64,000 nucleotides of DNA, taken from NCBI RefSeq assembly GCF_030499515.1, contig NZ_JASTWJ010000001.1, positions 2,770,001-2,834,000 of the forward strand, read 5' to 3'. Within the stretch, counting starts at the first letter, position 1. The number at the start of each line of letters is the position of its first letter. The notes under the pieces are model-generated. The model made no database searches and was not told where the DNA came from. It was given only the letters and a program-made list of their open reading frames with translations. Of this stretch, positions 48,144 through 57,006 are shown one piece after another. Made by a program: the position numbers and the translations under genes. Origin of the DNA: Streptomyces sp. DT2A-34 (GTDB lineage Bacteria; Actinomycetota; Actinomycetes; Streptomycetales; Streptomycetaceae).

Positions 48144-48926
48144 ATGGACAAGAAGACCTTTTCGGCCGACGGCACCTCTCTCGCGTACGAGATCAGCGGT
48201 GACGGTCCGGCGGTGATCCTCGTCAGCGGCGCGATGTCCACGGGGGGCACGGTGGCGCCGCTGGCCGTGCCTCTGGCGGACCGCTTCAGGGTGGTCGCGT
48301 ACGACCGTCGAGGGCGTGGCGAGAGCGGGGACACGCAGCCGTACGCGGTGGAGCGCGAGGTCGAGGACCTTGCCGCGCTGATCGAGGCGGTGGGCGGCGA
48401 GGCGGCGCTGTGCGGCATCTCGTCGGGCGGTGCGCTGGTGTTGGAGGCGGCGGCGAGCGGTCTTCCGGTGCGTCAGGTCGCCGTGTACGAGGTGCCGTTC
48501 GCCGACTTTCTGGAGGGCGGTGCCGTACAGCACTCCGAGTACACCGCGCACCTGACCGAGGCGCTCGCGCAGGGTCGGCGCGGGGATGCCGTCGAGCTGT
48601 TCCTGCGGCTGACCGGGATGGCGGAGCAGATGATCCGGGGTGCCCGCCAGTCCCCCATGTGGGCCGGCATGGAGACGGTCGCGCCGAGCCTCGCCTACGA
48701 CAACGCCGTGATGGGCGACGGGCTGGTGCCCCGGGCGCGGCTCGCCTCGATCACGGTCCCCGTACTGGCCGTGGCGGGCGACGCGAGCCCTGCCTGGATG
48801 CGCGAGGCATCGCGGGCGGTCGCGGAGGCGGTGCCCCAGGGGGCGTATCGGAGCCTGGAGGGACAGACCCACATGGTCGAGCCGGACGTCCTGGGGCCGG
48901 TGCTGGCGGAGTTCTTCGGGGGGTGA
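48144..48926 (+). CDS. Alpha/beta-fold hydrolase
   Basis: 260 residues. The nucleophile elbow is GISSGGA (GxSxG), the acid is Asp in VLAVAGDASP and the His is in GQTHMVEPDVL; VVAYDRRGRGESG is the usual strand before the lid. A small serine hydrolase, ester or related substrate unknown, cytoplasmic (no signal). ATG at 48144 follows a palindrome and has no good ribosome site. Convergent with mnmA, 40 bp between stops. Confidence 0.92.
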   Translation: MDKKTFSADGTSLAYEISGDGPAVILVSGAMSTGGTVAPLAVPLADRFRVVAYDRRGRGESGDTQPYAVEREVEDLAALIEAVGGEAALCGISSGGALVLEAAASGLPVRQVAVYEVPFADFLEGGAVQHSEYTAHLTEALAQGRRGDAVELFLRLTGMAEQMIRGARQSPMWAGMETVAPSLAYDNAVMGDGLVPRARLASITVPVLAVAGDASPAWMREASRAVAEAVPQGAYRSLEGQTHMVEPDVLGPVLAEFFGG

Positions 48927-48966
48927 GCCGTACCGCTCCGCACACGCGCGTGGCGCCCGCCTGTGC

Positions 48967-50097
48967 TCAGGCCACGCCCGCCGTCGCCCGCACCGTCGAC
49001 GCGATCGTCGCCGACCCCACCACGCGCGTGCCGTCGTACAGGACGATCGCCTGGCCGGGTGCCACGCCCCGGACCGGCTCGGTGAACGTGACCTCCAGGG
49101 AGCCGTCGATCAGCTCGGCCGTCACCTCGGTCTCGCCGCCGTGGGCGCGCAGCTGTGCGGTGTAGGTGCCGGGGCCGGTCGGGGCGGTGCCGCACCAGCG
49201 GGGCTTGATGGCGGTGAGGGCGCTGACGTCCAGGGAGGCCGCCGGGCCGACCGTCACCGTGTTGTTCACCGGTGAGATGTCGAGGACGTAGCGCGGCTTG
49301 CCGTCGGCGGCCGGGGTGCCGATGCGCAGGCCCTTGCGCTGGCCGATGGTGAAGCCGTACGCGCCCTCGTGGGTGCCGAGCTTGGCTCCCGACTCGTCGA
49401 CGATGTCGCCCTCCGCCTTGCCGAGGCGGTTGGCGAGGAAGCCCTGGGTGTCGCCGTCGGCGATGAAGCAGATGTCGTGCGAGTCGGGCTTCTTCGCGAC
49501 CGCCAGGCCGCGGCGCTCGGCCTCCGCGCGGATCTCGTCCTTCGTCGTCAGCGTGTCGCCGAGCGGGAACATCGCGTGCGCCAGCTGCTTCTCGTCCAGG
49601 ACGCCGAGGACGTACGACTGGTCCTTGGCCATGTCGGAGGCGCGGTGCAGCTCGCGTGTGCCGTCCTCGTTCAGCACGACGGTGGCGTAGTGGCCGGTGC
49701 AGACCGCGTCGAAGCCGAGGGCCAGCGCCTTGTCCAGCAGGGCCGCGAACTTGATCTTCTCGTTGCAGCGCAGGCAGGGGTTCGGGGTGCGGCCGGCCTC
49801 GTACTCGGCGACGAAGTCCTCGACCACGTCCTCCCGGAAGCGGTCGGCGAGGTCCCACACATAGAACGGGATGCCGATGACGTCCGCGGCGCGGCGGGCG
49901 TCGCGGGAGTCCTCGATGGTGCAACAGCCCCGCGCGCCCGTGCGGAAGGATTGGGGGTTCGCGGAGAGCGCGAGGTGGACGCCGGTCACGTCGTGGCCCG
50001 CCTCGGCCGCGCGGGCGGCGGCGACGGCGGAGTCGACCCCGCCGGACATGGCGGCGAGGACGCGGAGGGGGCGGGAGGGCTGCGCGGTGTGAGTCAT
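48967..50097 (-). CDS. mnmA: tRNA-specific 2-thiouridylase
   Basis: 376 residues. PP-loop [17 protein letters not shown] near the start, the catalytic Cys in [26 protein letters not shown], the second Cys in [19 protein letters not shown] and a C-terminal beta barrel. It adds the 2-thio group to the wobble uridine of tRNA for Lys, Glu and Gln with ATP and persulfide sulfur. ATG at 50097 has GGAAG close upstream; the longer open frame beyond is noise. The cysteine desulfurase at 51308 is the likely sulfur donor. Confidence 0.97.
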   Translation of the reverse strand: MTHTAQPSRPLRVLAAMSGGVDSAVAAARAAEAGHDVTGVHLALSANPQSFRTGARGCCTIEDSRDARRAADVIGIPFYVWDLADRFREDVVEDFVAEYEAGRTPNPCLRCNEKIKFAALLDKALALGFDAVCTGHYATVVLNEDGTRELHRASDMAKDQSYVLGVLDEKQLAHAMFPLGDTLTTKDEIRAEAERRGLAVAKKPDSHDICFIADGDTQGFLANRLGKAEGDIVDESGAKLGTHEGAYGFTIGQRKGLRIGTPAADGKPRYVLDISPVNNTVTVGPAASLDVSALTAIKPRWCGTAPTGPGTYTAQLRAHGGETEVTAELIDGSLEVTFTEPVRGVAPGQAIVLYDGTRVVGSATIASTVRATAGVA

Positions 50098-50157
50098 AAC
50101 GCTTCCAGGGTACGGGGGCGCGGGAACCAGGGCCCGCGAGTATCCGTTGACGATCAC

Positions 50158-50823
50158 ATGGGACAGCGGAAGGCTTCGAAGGACGGCGACCGGAAGGTCG
50201 GGCGTCGTGCGTTGCTCATCGGGGGGACGGCGGCCGCGGTGGGCTCGGCCGTGCTGGCCCGCGACGAGTTGGCGCGGCTGTGGTGGCGGGTACCGGGCGT
50301 GGAGAAGCCGCGCAAGGAGGGCGAGGTCGACTACGCCGGCGCGCGGTGGGTGGCGGCGTCGGACGCGAACTGGCGGATGGCCGACCGTCCGGACGACTAC
50401 GGCATAGACATGGTGATCATCCATGTCACCCAGGGCAGCTTCGACAGCGCGGTGAAGGTGTTCCAGGACCCGGAGCACGGGGCGGCCGCGCACTACATCG
50501 TCCGCAAGGACGGCCACATCACGCAGATGATCCGCGAGCTGGACGTGGCGTACCACGCGGGCAACCGCGACTACAACGAGCGCAGCATCGGCATCGAGCA
50601 CGAGGGCTTCGTGGACCGGCCGCAGGACCTCACGGACGAGATGTACGAGGCCTCGGCGCGACTCACGGCCCGGATATGCGCGCGCTACGACATCCCCGTC
50701 GACCGCGAGCACATCATCGGGCACGTGGAGGTGCCGGGGACCGATCACACGGATCCCGGGGAGCACTGGGACTGGGACCGGTACATGAAGCTCGTGCGGG
50801 AGGCTCCTGCGGCGGAGGCGTGA
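50158..50823 (+). CDS. N-acetylmuramoyl-L-alanine amidase (Amidase_2), Tat-exported
   Basis: 221 residues. The start has a twin-arginine signal ([20 protein letters not shown]). The Amidase_2 domain has its zinc ligands: His in [11 protein letters not shown], His in IIGHVEVPG and the Asp in [26 protein letters not shown] and [12 protein letters not shown] are typical. It cuts peptidoglycan between MurNAc and L-Ala outside the cell, in wall turnover or spore germination. ATG 50158 was used. It is divergent from mnmA with 60 bp between. Confidence 0.92.
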   Translation: MGQRKASKDGDRKVGRRALLIGGTAAAVGSAVLARDELARLWWRVPGVEKPRKEGEVDYAGARWVAASDANWRMADRPDDYGIDMVIIHVTQGSFDSAVKVFQDPEHGAAAHYIVRKDGHITQMIRELDVAYHAGNRDYNERSIGIEHEGFVDRPQDLTDEMYEASARLTARICARYDIPVDREHIIGHVEVPGTDHTDPGEHWDWDRYMKLVREAPAAEA

Positions 50824-50827
50824 GCGG

Positions 50828-51202
50828 TCAGAGCAGGGCGGCGACCAGCGCCACGGCGGGCGGCAGTCCCTGGCCGAGCGCGCCCCGCCACAACCGGGGG
50901 AAGGAGGCGGCGAAGACGAGCGCGGAGGCGATCATGAACGCGCAGAGGTAGAGGACAAGGGTCCGGCCGACGGTGGTGCCGTCCGCGTGGAGGGCCACGG
51001 CTCCGGCGATGAGGCCGAGTCCGAGAAGGATGTTGTACACCGCCACGCCCGAGCGCCACAGGGTGACTTCGGGGGCGTCGGCGGTGGAGGTCGTCAGGAA
51101 GACGCGGACCGCCGGGCGGTCGTAGAAGAAGCGTTCCAGGGTGCCGACGGCGATGTGCGTCAGCGCTGCGATCAGGGCGAAGACCTGGGTGACGAGGTGC
51201 AC
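50828..51202 (-). CDS. DUF1304 family membrane protein
   Basis: 124 residues with four helices: [56 protein letters not shown] and [11 protein letters not shown]. The first, with the following ERFFYD, and the [10 protein letters not shown] segment are typical of DUF1304. GTG at 51202 is used. The stop lies four bases from the convergent amidase stop. Function unknown. Confidence 0.82.
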   Translation of the reverse strand: MHLVTQVFALIAALTHIAVGTLERFFYDRPAVRVFLTTSTADAPEVTLWRSGVAVYNILLGLGLIAGAVALHADGTTVGRTLVLYLCAFMIASALVFAASFPRLWRGALGQGLPPAVALVAALL

Positions 51203-51307
51203 GGGCGGAGTGTCCGCCTGTGCCCGGCCGCCGACAAGAGCGCGCGGCGGAACCCGCGCGCCCCGCCGGAACCCGTGCCCCGCGGAACCCGTGCGGCCCT
51301 GCGCTCC

Positions 51308-52483
51308 TTACGTCAGCCCCGCCGCCCGCGCCCGCTCCACCGCCGGGCCGATCGCCTTGGCGACCGCCTCGACGTCGGCCTCCGTCGAGGTGTGGCCGAG
51401 GGAGAAGCGGAGGGTGCCGCGGGCCAGGTCGGGGTCGGTGCCGGTGGCCAGGAGGACGTGGCTGGGCTGGGCGACGCCCGCGGTGCAGGCGGAGCCGGTG
51501 GAGCACTCGATGCCCTGGGCGTCCAGGAGCAGGAGCAGGGAGTCGCCCTCGCAGCCCGGGAAGGTGAAGTGCGCGTTGGCCGGGAGGCGGCCGCCGGGTG
51601 CCGGGTCGCCGCCGAGGATCGCGTCCGGGACCGCCGTACGGACCGCCTCGACCAGGGCGTCGCGCAGGGCGCCGATCTCCCGGGCGAACCACTCGCACTG
51701 CTCGGCGGCGAGACGGCCGGCGACGGCGAAGGAGGCGATCGCGGGGACGTCGAGGGTGCCGGAGCGGACGTGGCGCTCCTGGCCGCCGCCGTGCAGGACG
51801 GGTACGGGGGTCTGGTCGCGGCCCAGGATCAGGGCGCCGATGCCGTAGGGCCCGCCGATCTTGTGGCCGGAGACCGTCATCGCGGCCAGCCCTGAGGCGG
51901 CGAAGTCAATGGGGACCTGGCCGAAGGCCTGGACGGCGTCGGCGTGCAGCGGGAGGTCGAACTCCCTTGCCACGTCGGCCAGTTCGCGGATCGGCATGAC
52001 CGTGCCGATCTCGTTGTTGGCCCACATCACGGTGGCCAGGGCGACGTCGTGGGGGTTGCGGGCGATGGCCTCGCGCAGGGCGTCCGGGTGGACTCGGCCG
52101 TAGGAGTCGACCGGGAGGTACTCGACCGTGGCGCCCTCGTGCTCGGCGAGCCAGTGGACTGCGTCGAGGACGGCGTGGTGTTCGACGGGGCTGGCGAGGA
52201 CGCGGGTGCGCGTTCCTGCCGGGGCGGCGTCGCGGCGGGACCAGTACAGGCCCTTGATCGCGAGGTTGTCGGACTCGGTGCCGCCGGAGGTGAAGACGAC
52301 CTCGCTGGGGCGGGCTCCGAGCGCTTCCGCGAGGGTTTCGCGGGCCTCCTCGACGGTTCGCCTCGCGCGGCGGCCGGATGCGTGGAGGGAGGAGGCGTTG
52401 CCCGTGACGCTCAGCTGGGCGGTCAGCGCCTCTGCCGCCTCCGGGAGCATGGGGGTCGTCGCGGCGTGGTCGAGGTAAGCCAT
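51308..52483 (-). CDS. Cysteine desulfurase (NifS/IscS class)
   Basis: 391 residues. [15 protein letters not shown] at the start, [18 protein letters not shown], the PLP Lys in [14 protein letters not shown] and the catalytic Cys in [11 protein letters not shown] mark a class I desulfurase. It takes sulfur from cysteine as persulfide for tRNA thiolation and Fe-S work. ATG 52483 was used; TAGAAT, a near-perfect -10, sits ten bases before it. The ATG at 52492 is possible. With mnmA nearby, it is probably the sulfur donor for tRNA 2-thiouridine. Confidence 0.96.
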   Translation of the reverse strand: MAYLDHAATTPMLPEAAEALTAQLSVTGNASSLHASGRRARRTVEEARETLAEALGARPSEVVFTSGGTESDNLAIKGLYWSRRDAAPAGTRTRVLASPVEHHAVLDAVHWLAEHEGATVEYLPVDSYGRVHPDALREAIARNPHDVALATVMWANNEIGTVMPIRELADVAREFDLPLHADAVQAFGQVPIDFAASGLAAMTVSGHKIGGPYGIGALILGRDQTPVPVLHGGGQERHVRSGTLDVPAIASFAVAGRLAAEQCEWFAREIGALRDALVEAVRTAVPDAILGGDPAPGGRLPANAHFTFPGCEGDSLLLLLDAQGIECSTGSACTAGVAQPSHVLLATGTDPDLARGTLRFSLGHTSTEADVEAVAKAIGPAVERARAAGLT

Positions 52484-52621
52484 GGTGGCCATGATTCTAA
52501 GGGGCGCCGGTAAAAGGCCCGCGTCAAGGTGCCCCGGGGTGCAGCTCAGGTTCTGCTGCCCTGTCTGCGTCGTCCTGAGGCTCGGGTCGCGATGCACCCG
52601 GCGCTGCAGGCCATGCCCACC

Positions 52622-52640
52622 CGTTCCGCCCTGCGGAACG
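52622..52640 (-). terminator. Short hairpin downstream of the DUF4190 gene
   Basis: CGTTCCGC/GCGGAACG, 8-bp perfect stem with a 3-nt loop, 108 bases after the DUF4190 stop. GGGTCGGC and GCGGCT microrepeats lie between (about 52654-52700). Otherwise the 264-bp gap holds nothing I can support. Confidence 0.4.
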
Positions 52641-52747
52641 ACTGCCCACGGCGGGTCGGCGGGTCGGCGGGTCGGCTCGCGGCTGCGGCTGCGGCTGTGA
52701 CTCGCCCCCGGCCGCTTGCCGCCAGGTCGCAGCTCCCGTGGCGGCGA

Positions 52748-53026
52748 CTAGAAGCTCCAGGACACCGTGTTGTCCATCTGCACGAACGCCAGCAGGACCA
52801 GCAGGTCGGCGACCCCGAGGCCCATGCCCAGGAACGCACGGCCCCGGCGCTGCGTGCCGCGCCACAGGGCCACTGCCGCCAGGACGATGGCGGTCGGGCC
52901 GAGGAAGATGTTGAAGACCAGCAGGCCGAGGAGGCCGAGGATGAAGGACGCCACGGCCATGCCGTCGGCGTCGCGGGTGCGATTGCGGGTGCCGGGGCGG
53001 GCGGTGGCCGGTGCGGTGAGTTGCAT
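52748..53026 (-). CDS. DUF4190-type small membrane protein
   Basis: 92 residues: a 20-residue polar start, then AVASFILGLLGLLVFNIFLG and LGMGLGVADLLVLLAFVQM with RGTQRRGRAF between, the usual DUF4190 layout with two helices. ATG at 53026 has GGGAG nine bases upstream. It follows the 50-residue membrane protein gene on the same strand, 43 bases apart, so both may answer to the divergent TetR regulator. Confidence 0.82.
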   Translation of the reverse strand: MQLTAPATARPGTRNRTRDADGMAVASFILGLLGLLVFNIFLGPTAIVLAAVALWRGTQRRGRAFLGMGLGVADLLVLLAFVQMDNTVSWSF

Positions 53027-53069
53027 GGGTATCAGCTCCCGAGGAGTCGGTGCGGTGCAGTGGGTGGAG

Positions 53070-53222
53070 TCAGTTGCGGCGGGCGCGGCGCTCGCGGGCG
53101 GCGAAGATGCCCAGCCAGGCGGCGATCACGGCGGCGGCCACGGCGGTGAAGGCGAGCGGTGCGTGGGCCACGGTGCCCAGCAGCACGCCCAGCAGCAGGA
53201 GTGCGGCGACGAGGAACAGCAT
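53070..53222 (-). CDS. Small membrane protein (50 aa)
   Basis: A 50-codon frame starting MLFLVAALLLLGVLLGTVAH and ending IFAARERRARRN: two helices and a positive C-terminal tail, so the tail should be cytoplasmic. AAGGGGG lies 11 bases before the ATG. Position, divergent from TetR at 53371 and just ahead of the DUF4190 gene, supports a real gene controlled by that regulator. It is too short to recognise a family. Confidence 0.7.
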   Translation of the reverse strand: MLFLVAALLLLGVLLGTVAHAPLAFTAVAAAVIAAWLGIFAARERRARRN

Positions 53223-53243
53223 GGGATTCGGGTCCCCCTTCGA

Positions 53244-53269
53244 GATCTCTCTCGTCGATCTCTCTCGTT
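53244..53269. repeat. 13-bp tandem repeat in the leader of the small membrane gene
   Basis: GATCTCTCTCGTC (53244-53256) is followed directly by GATCTCTCTCGTT. It lies 22 bases before the ATG at 53222 and on the mRNA side would place purine-rich GAGAGAGATC twice. Confidence 0.6.
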
Positions 53270-53280
53270 ACATTTCGGTG

Positions 53281-53358
53281 AACAGTTGTAGTAACAGTTG
53301 TTCACTGACTCCCAAGTCTAGCGCGTCCCACGGCTTTTCAATTCCAGAGAACAGTTGT
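53281..53358. promoter_or_regulatory. Three AACAGTTGT operator-like sites
   Basis: AACAGTTGT occurs at 53281, 53293 and 53350. The first two lie inside a larger inverted repeat with arms GTGAACA/TGTTCAC; the third is part of CAGTT-GTT-AACTG, next to the likely TetR start. The 148-bp region between divergent genes is unusually AT-rich. A TetR protein regulating itself and the small membrane genes would be expected to bind here. Confidence 0.55.
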
Positions 53359-53370
53359 TAACTGCATGGC

Positions 53371-53997
53371 ATGAGTCACACCCTCGGCCTTCGGCAGGCC
53401 CAGAAACAGAAGACCCGACAGGCGCTGCTGGACGCGGCGCTGGGACTGCTGGAGGAGCAGAGCCTGAGCAGTCTCGGTCTGCGCGAGGTGACCCGCGCCG
53501 TCGGCGTCGCCCCGACGGCCTTCTACCGGCACTTCCGCTCCACCGCGGACCTCGGTGTCGCCCTCGTCGAGGAGGCGCTGGGCAGCCTGCACCCGATGAT
53601 CCGCACGATCGTCTCGTCGTCCGGCGACAGTGACCAGCGCATAGAGCGCGCCGTCGGGTTGATCGCCCAGCACGTCGCCACGCACCCGGCCCACGTCCGC
53701 TTCATCGCCCGCGAGCGGCACGGCGGAGTGCAGTCCGTACGGGAGGCGATCCAGGACCAACTGGCCCGTTTCGCCGAGGAAGTGAAGGCCGCGCTCGCCA
53801 AGGACCCGCTCTCCGCAGGCTGGAACGACGACGACCTCCTCATGCTCGCCGACCTCTACGTCGACCAGATGCTGATGACGGCCTCGCTGTTCCTGGACGC
53901 CCTGGAGGCACCGGAGGAGGAGCGGCGGCGCGTCGCCCAGGTCGCGACCCGCCAGATGAGGCTGATCAGCATCGGCCGGGAGCACTGGCTGGACTGA
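53371..53997 (+). CDS. TetR-family regulator (FabR-like)
   Basis: 208 residues. The HTH (REVTRAVGVAPTAFYRHFRS) is a close TetR type and the rest (FIARERHGGVQSVREAIQDQ) resembles the FabR/fatty-acid branch, so a lipid-related ligand is possible. ATG at 53371 is seven bases after TTAACT, a leaderless-like spacing, with no ribosome site. Three AACAGTTGT sites lie in the upstream gap. It is followed by a strong hairpin. It probably represses itself and the divergent small membrane genes. Confidence 0.9.
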   Translation: MSHTLGLRQAQKQKTRQALLDAALGLLEEQSLSSLGLREVTRAVGVAPTAFYRHFRSTADLGVALVEEALGSLHPMIRTIVSSSGDSDQRIERAVGLIAQHVATHPAHVRFIARERHGGVQSVREAIQDQLARFAEEVKAALAKDPLSAGWNDDDLLMLADLYVDQMLMTASLFLDALEAPEEERRRVAQVATRQMRLISIGREHWLD

Positions 53998-54008
53998 GCC
54001 CCGGCAGC

Positions 54009-54056
54009 ACGACAGGGGCGGCACCCCCGGTGTACGGGAAGTGCCGCCCCTGTCGT
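54009..54056 (+). terminator. Terminator of the TetR gene
   Basis: Perfect 16-bp stem (54009-54024 with 54041-54056) with a 16-nt loop, 11 bases after the stop. Confidence 0.8.
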
Positions 54057-54118
54057 ATGGCGAAAGCGCCACCCCTGCCGCATGGCGGGAGTACCGCCCC
54101 GCCTTACGTCGTTCCGCG

Positions 54119-54493
54119 TCAGTTCTTGGTCGCCGTGGCCGCCGCGCTCGGCGCGCCGCTCGGGGCGCCGCTCGGAGCCGCGCCGCCGCCCTGGCCACCG
54201 CCCGGACCGCCACAGCCGCCCTGGCCACCGCCGGGGCCACCCTGACCGCCGCCCTGCCCGCCGCCGGGGGCGCCGCTGGGAGCACCGCTCGGCGCGCCCG
54301 AGGGAGCACCGCTCGGCATGCCCGACGGCGCCCCGCCGGGCGCGCCCGACGACGGCTGGCACGACGACGATGACTGCTGCCGGGAGTTGCCGTTGTTCGA
54401 GGTCGGCGACGAGTCGCCGGACCCACAGGCCGCCAGAGCCAGGGGCGAGAGCGCCAGCAGGGCCACGGCGGGGAGGAGACGCGCACGCTTCAT
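54119..54493 (-). CDS. Low-complexity Gly/Pro/Ser-rich lipoprotein
   Basis: 124 residues. Lipoprotein signal LSPLALAAC with Cys23. The mature part is GAPSG and GQGG repeats, with one further Cys in the last third, so it is a flexible, surface-anchored tail rather than an enzyme. ATG at 54493 has GGAG nine bases upstream. The 248-bp gap before the next gene holds nothing clear. Function unknown; the repeats may vary between strains. Confidence 0.8.
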   Translation of the reverse strand: MKRARLLPAVALLALSPLALAACGSGDSSPTSNNGNSRQQSSSSCQPSSGAPGGAPSGMPSGAPSGAPSGAPSGAPGGGQGGGQGGPGGGQGGCGGPGGGQGGGAAPSGAPSGAPSAAATATKN

Positions 54494-54741
54494 GAGAAAC
54501 AGCTCCAAGGAAGACGAGGAAGTCCTGTGCGTGAACTCAACCGACGCCGCTTGGGGAGTCCTTGGGGCCCTGCTGTAGGGGGCCTGTGCGCGAAGCAAAG
54601 CGCCCCTAAAAACACCTCGCTGACCTGCGCGTTTCCTCAGAACCTCAACCTACTCGCTGGTACAAGGCCGTGACAGAAGCGGGCTCTGCGCGCCTGATGA
54701 CCAGCCTCGACGGTCCGTGCGCGACCGCGGGTCGGGGCGCT

Positions 54742-55614
54742 TCAGCCGAGCCTTACCCGCGCCAACTGCCTCGACTGCGCCACCAACCGGTCCGCGCTGT
54801 CCCAGACTTCGGCATCCTCCTCCAGGAAGCCGCCCGCCAGGTTGCGCGTGGTGATCGAGACCCGCAGGGGGCCCGGGGCCGGGCGACACCGTATGTGGAC
54901 GGTGAGTTCGACCGTCGGGACCCAGCCGAGGATGCCGATCTCGAAGGCGGTCGGGGGCAGTGCGTCCACCGCCAGCAGCAGCGAGAGCGGGTCGGCGTCA
55001 CGGCCGTCGGCGAGGCCGAACCATGCCCGCATCTCGCCCTTGCCCGACGGCTGACCGAGGGCCCAGCCGAGGGTGGACGGGTCGAGCTTGAGCATCAGAC
55101 GGTCGGTGAGGGCCGAGCTGCCCGAGACGGGGGCCGGCCCGTCCTCCGCGCCGAAGCAGTGCTCCATCGGCGGGAACACTGGCGGCTTGGCCGTCGTACG
55201 GACGTCGTCGGGGAGGGAGTCGAGGTCGCCGTACGAGGCGAGGACGCGGATGCGCTCGATCTCGTTGCCCTCGGCGTCGTACTGGAAGAGCGAGGCCTGG
55301 CCGGTCGACAGTGTCCGCCCCGTGCGCACCACGTCCGTGCGGACGACCGCCGGACCCGGCTGGGACGCGGTCAGGTAGTGCGCGGAGATGGTGAACGGGT
55401 CGCTGTGCGGGAGGGCGTCCGCGAGGGCGCGGCCGAGGACGGCCAGCAGATAGCCGCCGTTGACGGCGCTGATGATGGTCCAGCCGGCCGAGAGGTCGAT
55501 GTCGTAGACGCCGGGTGCGCGCGCGGTGAGCGCGGTGTCGCGGTCGAACTCGCTGTCGCCGATCGTGGCCTGCGGGGCCGTCGGGGCCGTCAGGGCGGAG
55601 GCTGCTTCTGGCAT
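54742..55614 (-). CDS. Acyl-CoA thioesterase-like (double hot-dog) protein
   Basis: 290 residues with two hot-dog halves: SAGWTIISAVNGGYLLAVL with TISAHYLTASQPGPAVV in the first, and PPTAFEIGILGWVPTVELTV with LRVSITTRNLAGGFLEED in the second. This is the layout of TesB-like or 4HBT_3 thioesterases, which split acyl-CoA. ATG at 55614 was chosen over the TTG at 55629; TACCGT lies six bases upstream, so the message may be leaderless. Substrate unknown. Confidence 0.85.
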   Translation of the reverse strand: MPEAASALTAPTAPQATIGDSEFDRDTALTARAPGVYDIDLSAGWTIISAVNGGYLLAVLGRALADALPHSDPFTISAHYLTASQPGPAVVRTDVVRTGRTLSTGQASLFQYDAEGNEIERIRVLASYGDLDSLPDDVRTTAKPPVFPPMEHCFGAEDGPAPVSGSSALTDRLMLKLDPSTLGWALGQPSGKGEMRAWFGLADGRDADPLSLLLAVDALPPTAFEIGILGWVPTVELTVHIRCRPAPGPLRVSITTRNLAGGFLEEDAEVWDSADRLVAQSRQLARVRLG

Positions 55615-55758
55615 GGATGAACGGTACAACAGCCAACTACTAAGCGGTAGCTTTCCCGATCGAGCTGTGGGCGGGAAGTGGGCGAGGTGTGAGCAACTTT
55701 TCGGTAAGTGTCCCCTCTCGTCCGAAACCCGGAGACCGATCTCCCCCTCTATGAGGAC

Positions 55759-57006
55759 ATGAGTCTCACCGGGACCCCGTTCCTCTACACGCTCATCGCG
55801 CTGTGCGTCGTCGCCGTCGCGCTGCCGCTGATCCTCTGGTCACGGGTGCGCGGACCCAAGGTCCTGCGGGCCGGCGCCCGGATGCTCATGCTGCTGTTCG
55901 CGCAGGGCACGGCGGTCGCCCTGGTCTTCACGCTGGTCAACAACTCCAACCAGCTGTACGACAACTGGGGAGACCTGCTCGGCACCAGCGACCATGTGCA
56001 CGAGGCCGCCGACCTCGGGGCGAGCGGCACCGGCGGGATCGCCCTGGAGAAGCTGCCCAAGGTCCGGCAGGCCTTCAAGCCGGGCAAGGGACCCGGCATG
56101 CGCGCGGAGGGCGGGGTGCTGGTCACCCAACTCAAGGGCCGGGTGTCCGGAGTGCACGCCGAGGTCAACGTCTGGCTGCCGCCGCAGTACCGCGACCCCG
56201 CCTACCGCAACCACAGGTTCCCGGTCGTCGAGGTGCTGCCGGGCTATCCCGGCTCGTCGAAGGCCTGGTACGGCACGATGGACGCGCCCCAGCAGCTGGC
56301 ACCGCTGATGCGCAGCGGGCAGGTCGAGCCGTTCATCATCGTGTCGCCGCGCACCACGCTGCTGCCGGGCAAGGACACCGGCTGCGCGAACGTCCCGGGC
56401 AAGGTGAACGCCGACAGCTGGCTCAGCATCGACGTGCCGAAGATGGTCATGGACAACTTCCGGGCCCAGGCCGCGCCGGACGGCTGGGCGGTCGCCGGGT
56501 ACTCGGCGGGCGCGCACTGCGCGGCGAAGCTGGCCCTCGCCCACCCCGACCGCTACCGGGCCGCGGTCAGCATGTCCGGCTACAACGACCCCGCCGCCGT
56601 ACCTCAGTCGCTGGCCGGCAAGTCCCCGGCCCTGCGGGCCGCGAACAACCCGTACATGCTCCTGAAGGCGTCCCGTGTGCCGCCGCGCGTGGCGCTCTAT
56701 CTGTCCGGTCAGCCGAAGGACGGGTACGAGGCGGCCCTGGCCCTCCAGCGAGTCGCGAAGGCGCCCACGACCGTGGACGTGGTGTTCATCCCGAGGAGCG
56801 CGGGCGGCCACACCATGGCGCTGTGGAAGCCGCAGGTGGTCCCGGCGTTCCGCTGGCTGACCGAGGTGATGGGCACGCAGCCGCAGGTCCGTACGGCGCC
56901 GGGCTCCGGTGGGACTACTCCTCTCGCACCGTCGACCTCCGGTTCCAGGCACGCGGAGCTCGCCAGTGGAACCGCATCGCCAGCAGCCGCAGCACGAACG
57001 CCGTGA
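55759..57006 (+). CDS. Membrane-anchored esterase (Esterase D/Ag85-like)
   Basis: 415 residues: two N-terminal membrane helices (about 8-26 and 40-60), then an alpha/beta hydrolase of the putative-esterase family. VEVLPGYPGSSKAW leads, Ser in AVAGYSAGAHCAAKLAL is the nucleophile and the catalytic His is in SAGGHTMALW. The active domain should face outside. The last 30 codons run antisense through the TRIC gene (92-bp overlap) and look like extension rather than conserved sequence. GTG at 55708 is an alternative start. Confidence 0.88.
   Translation: MSLTGTPFLYTLIALCVVAVALPLILWSRVRGPKVLRAGARMLMLLFAQGTAVALVFTLVNNSNQLYDNWGDLLGTSDHVHEAADLGASGTGGIALEKLPKVRQAFKPGKGPGMRAEGGVLVTQLKGRVSGVHAEVNVWLPPQYRDPAYRNHRFPVVEVLPGYPGSSKAWYGTMDAPQQLAPLMRSGQVEPFIIVSPRTTLLPGKDTGCANVPGKVNADSWLSIDVPKMVMDNFRAQAAPDGWAVAGYSAGAHCAAKLALAHPDRYRAAVSMSGYNDPAAVPQSLAGKSPALRAANNPYMLLKASRVPPRVALYLSGQPKDGYEAALALQRVAKAPTTVDVVFIPRSAGGHTMALWKPQVVPAFRWLTEVMGTQPQVRTAPGSGGTTPLAPSTSGSRHAELASGTASPAAAARTP

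Noticed and set aside
46608..48926. A 772-residue plus-strand open frame across the SDR and LOG genes into the hydrolase
   Set aside because: Only the last 260 residues (from 48144) look like protein; the rest is antisense to two good genes.
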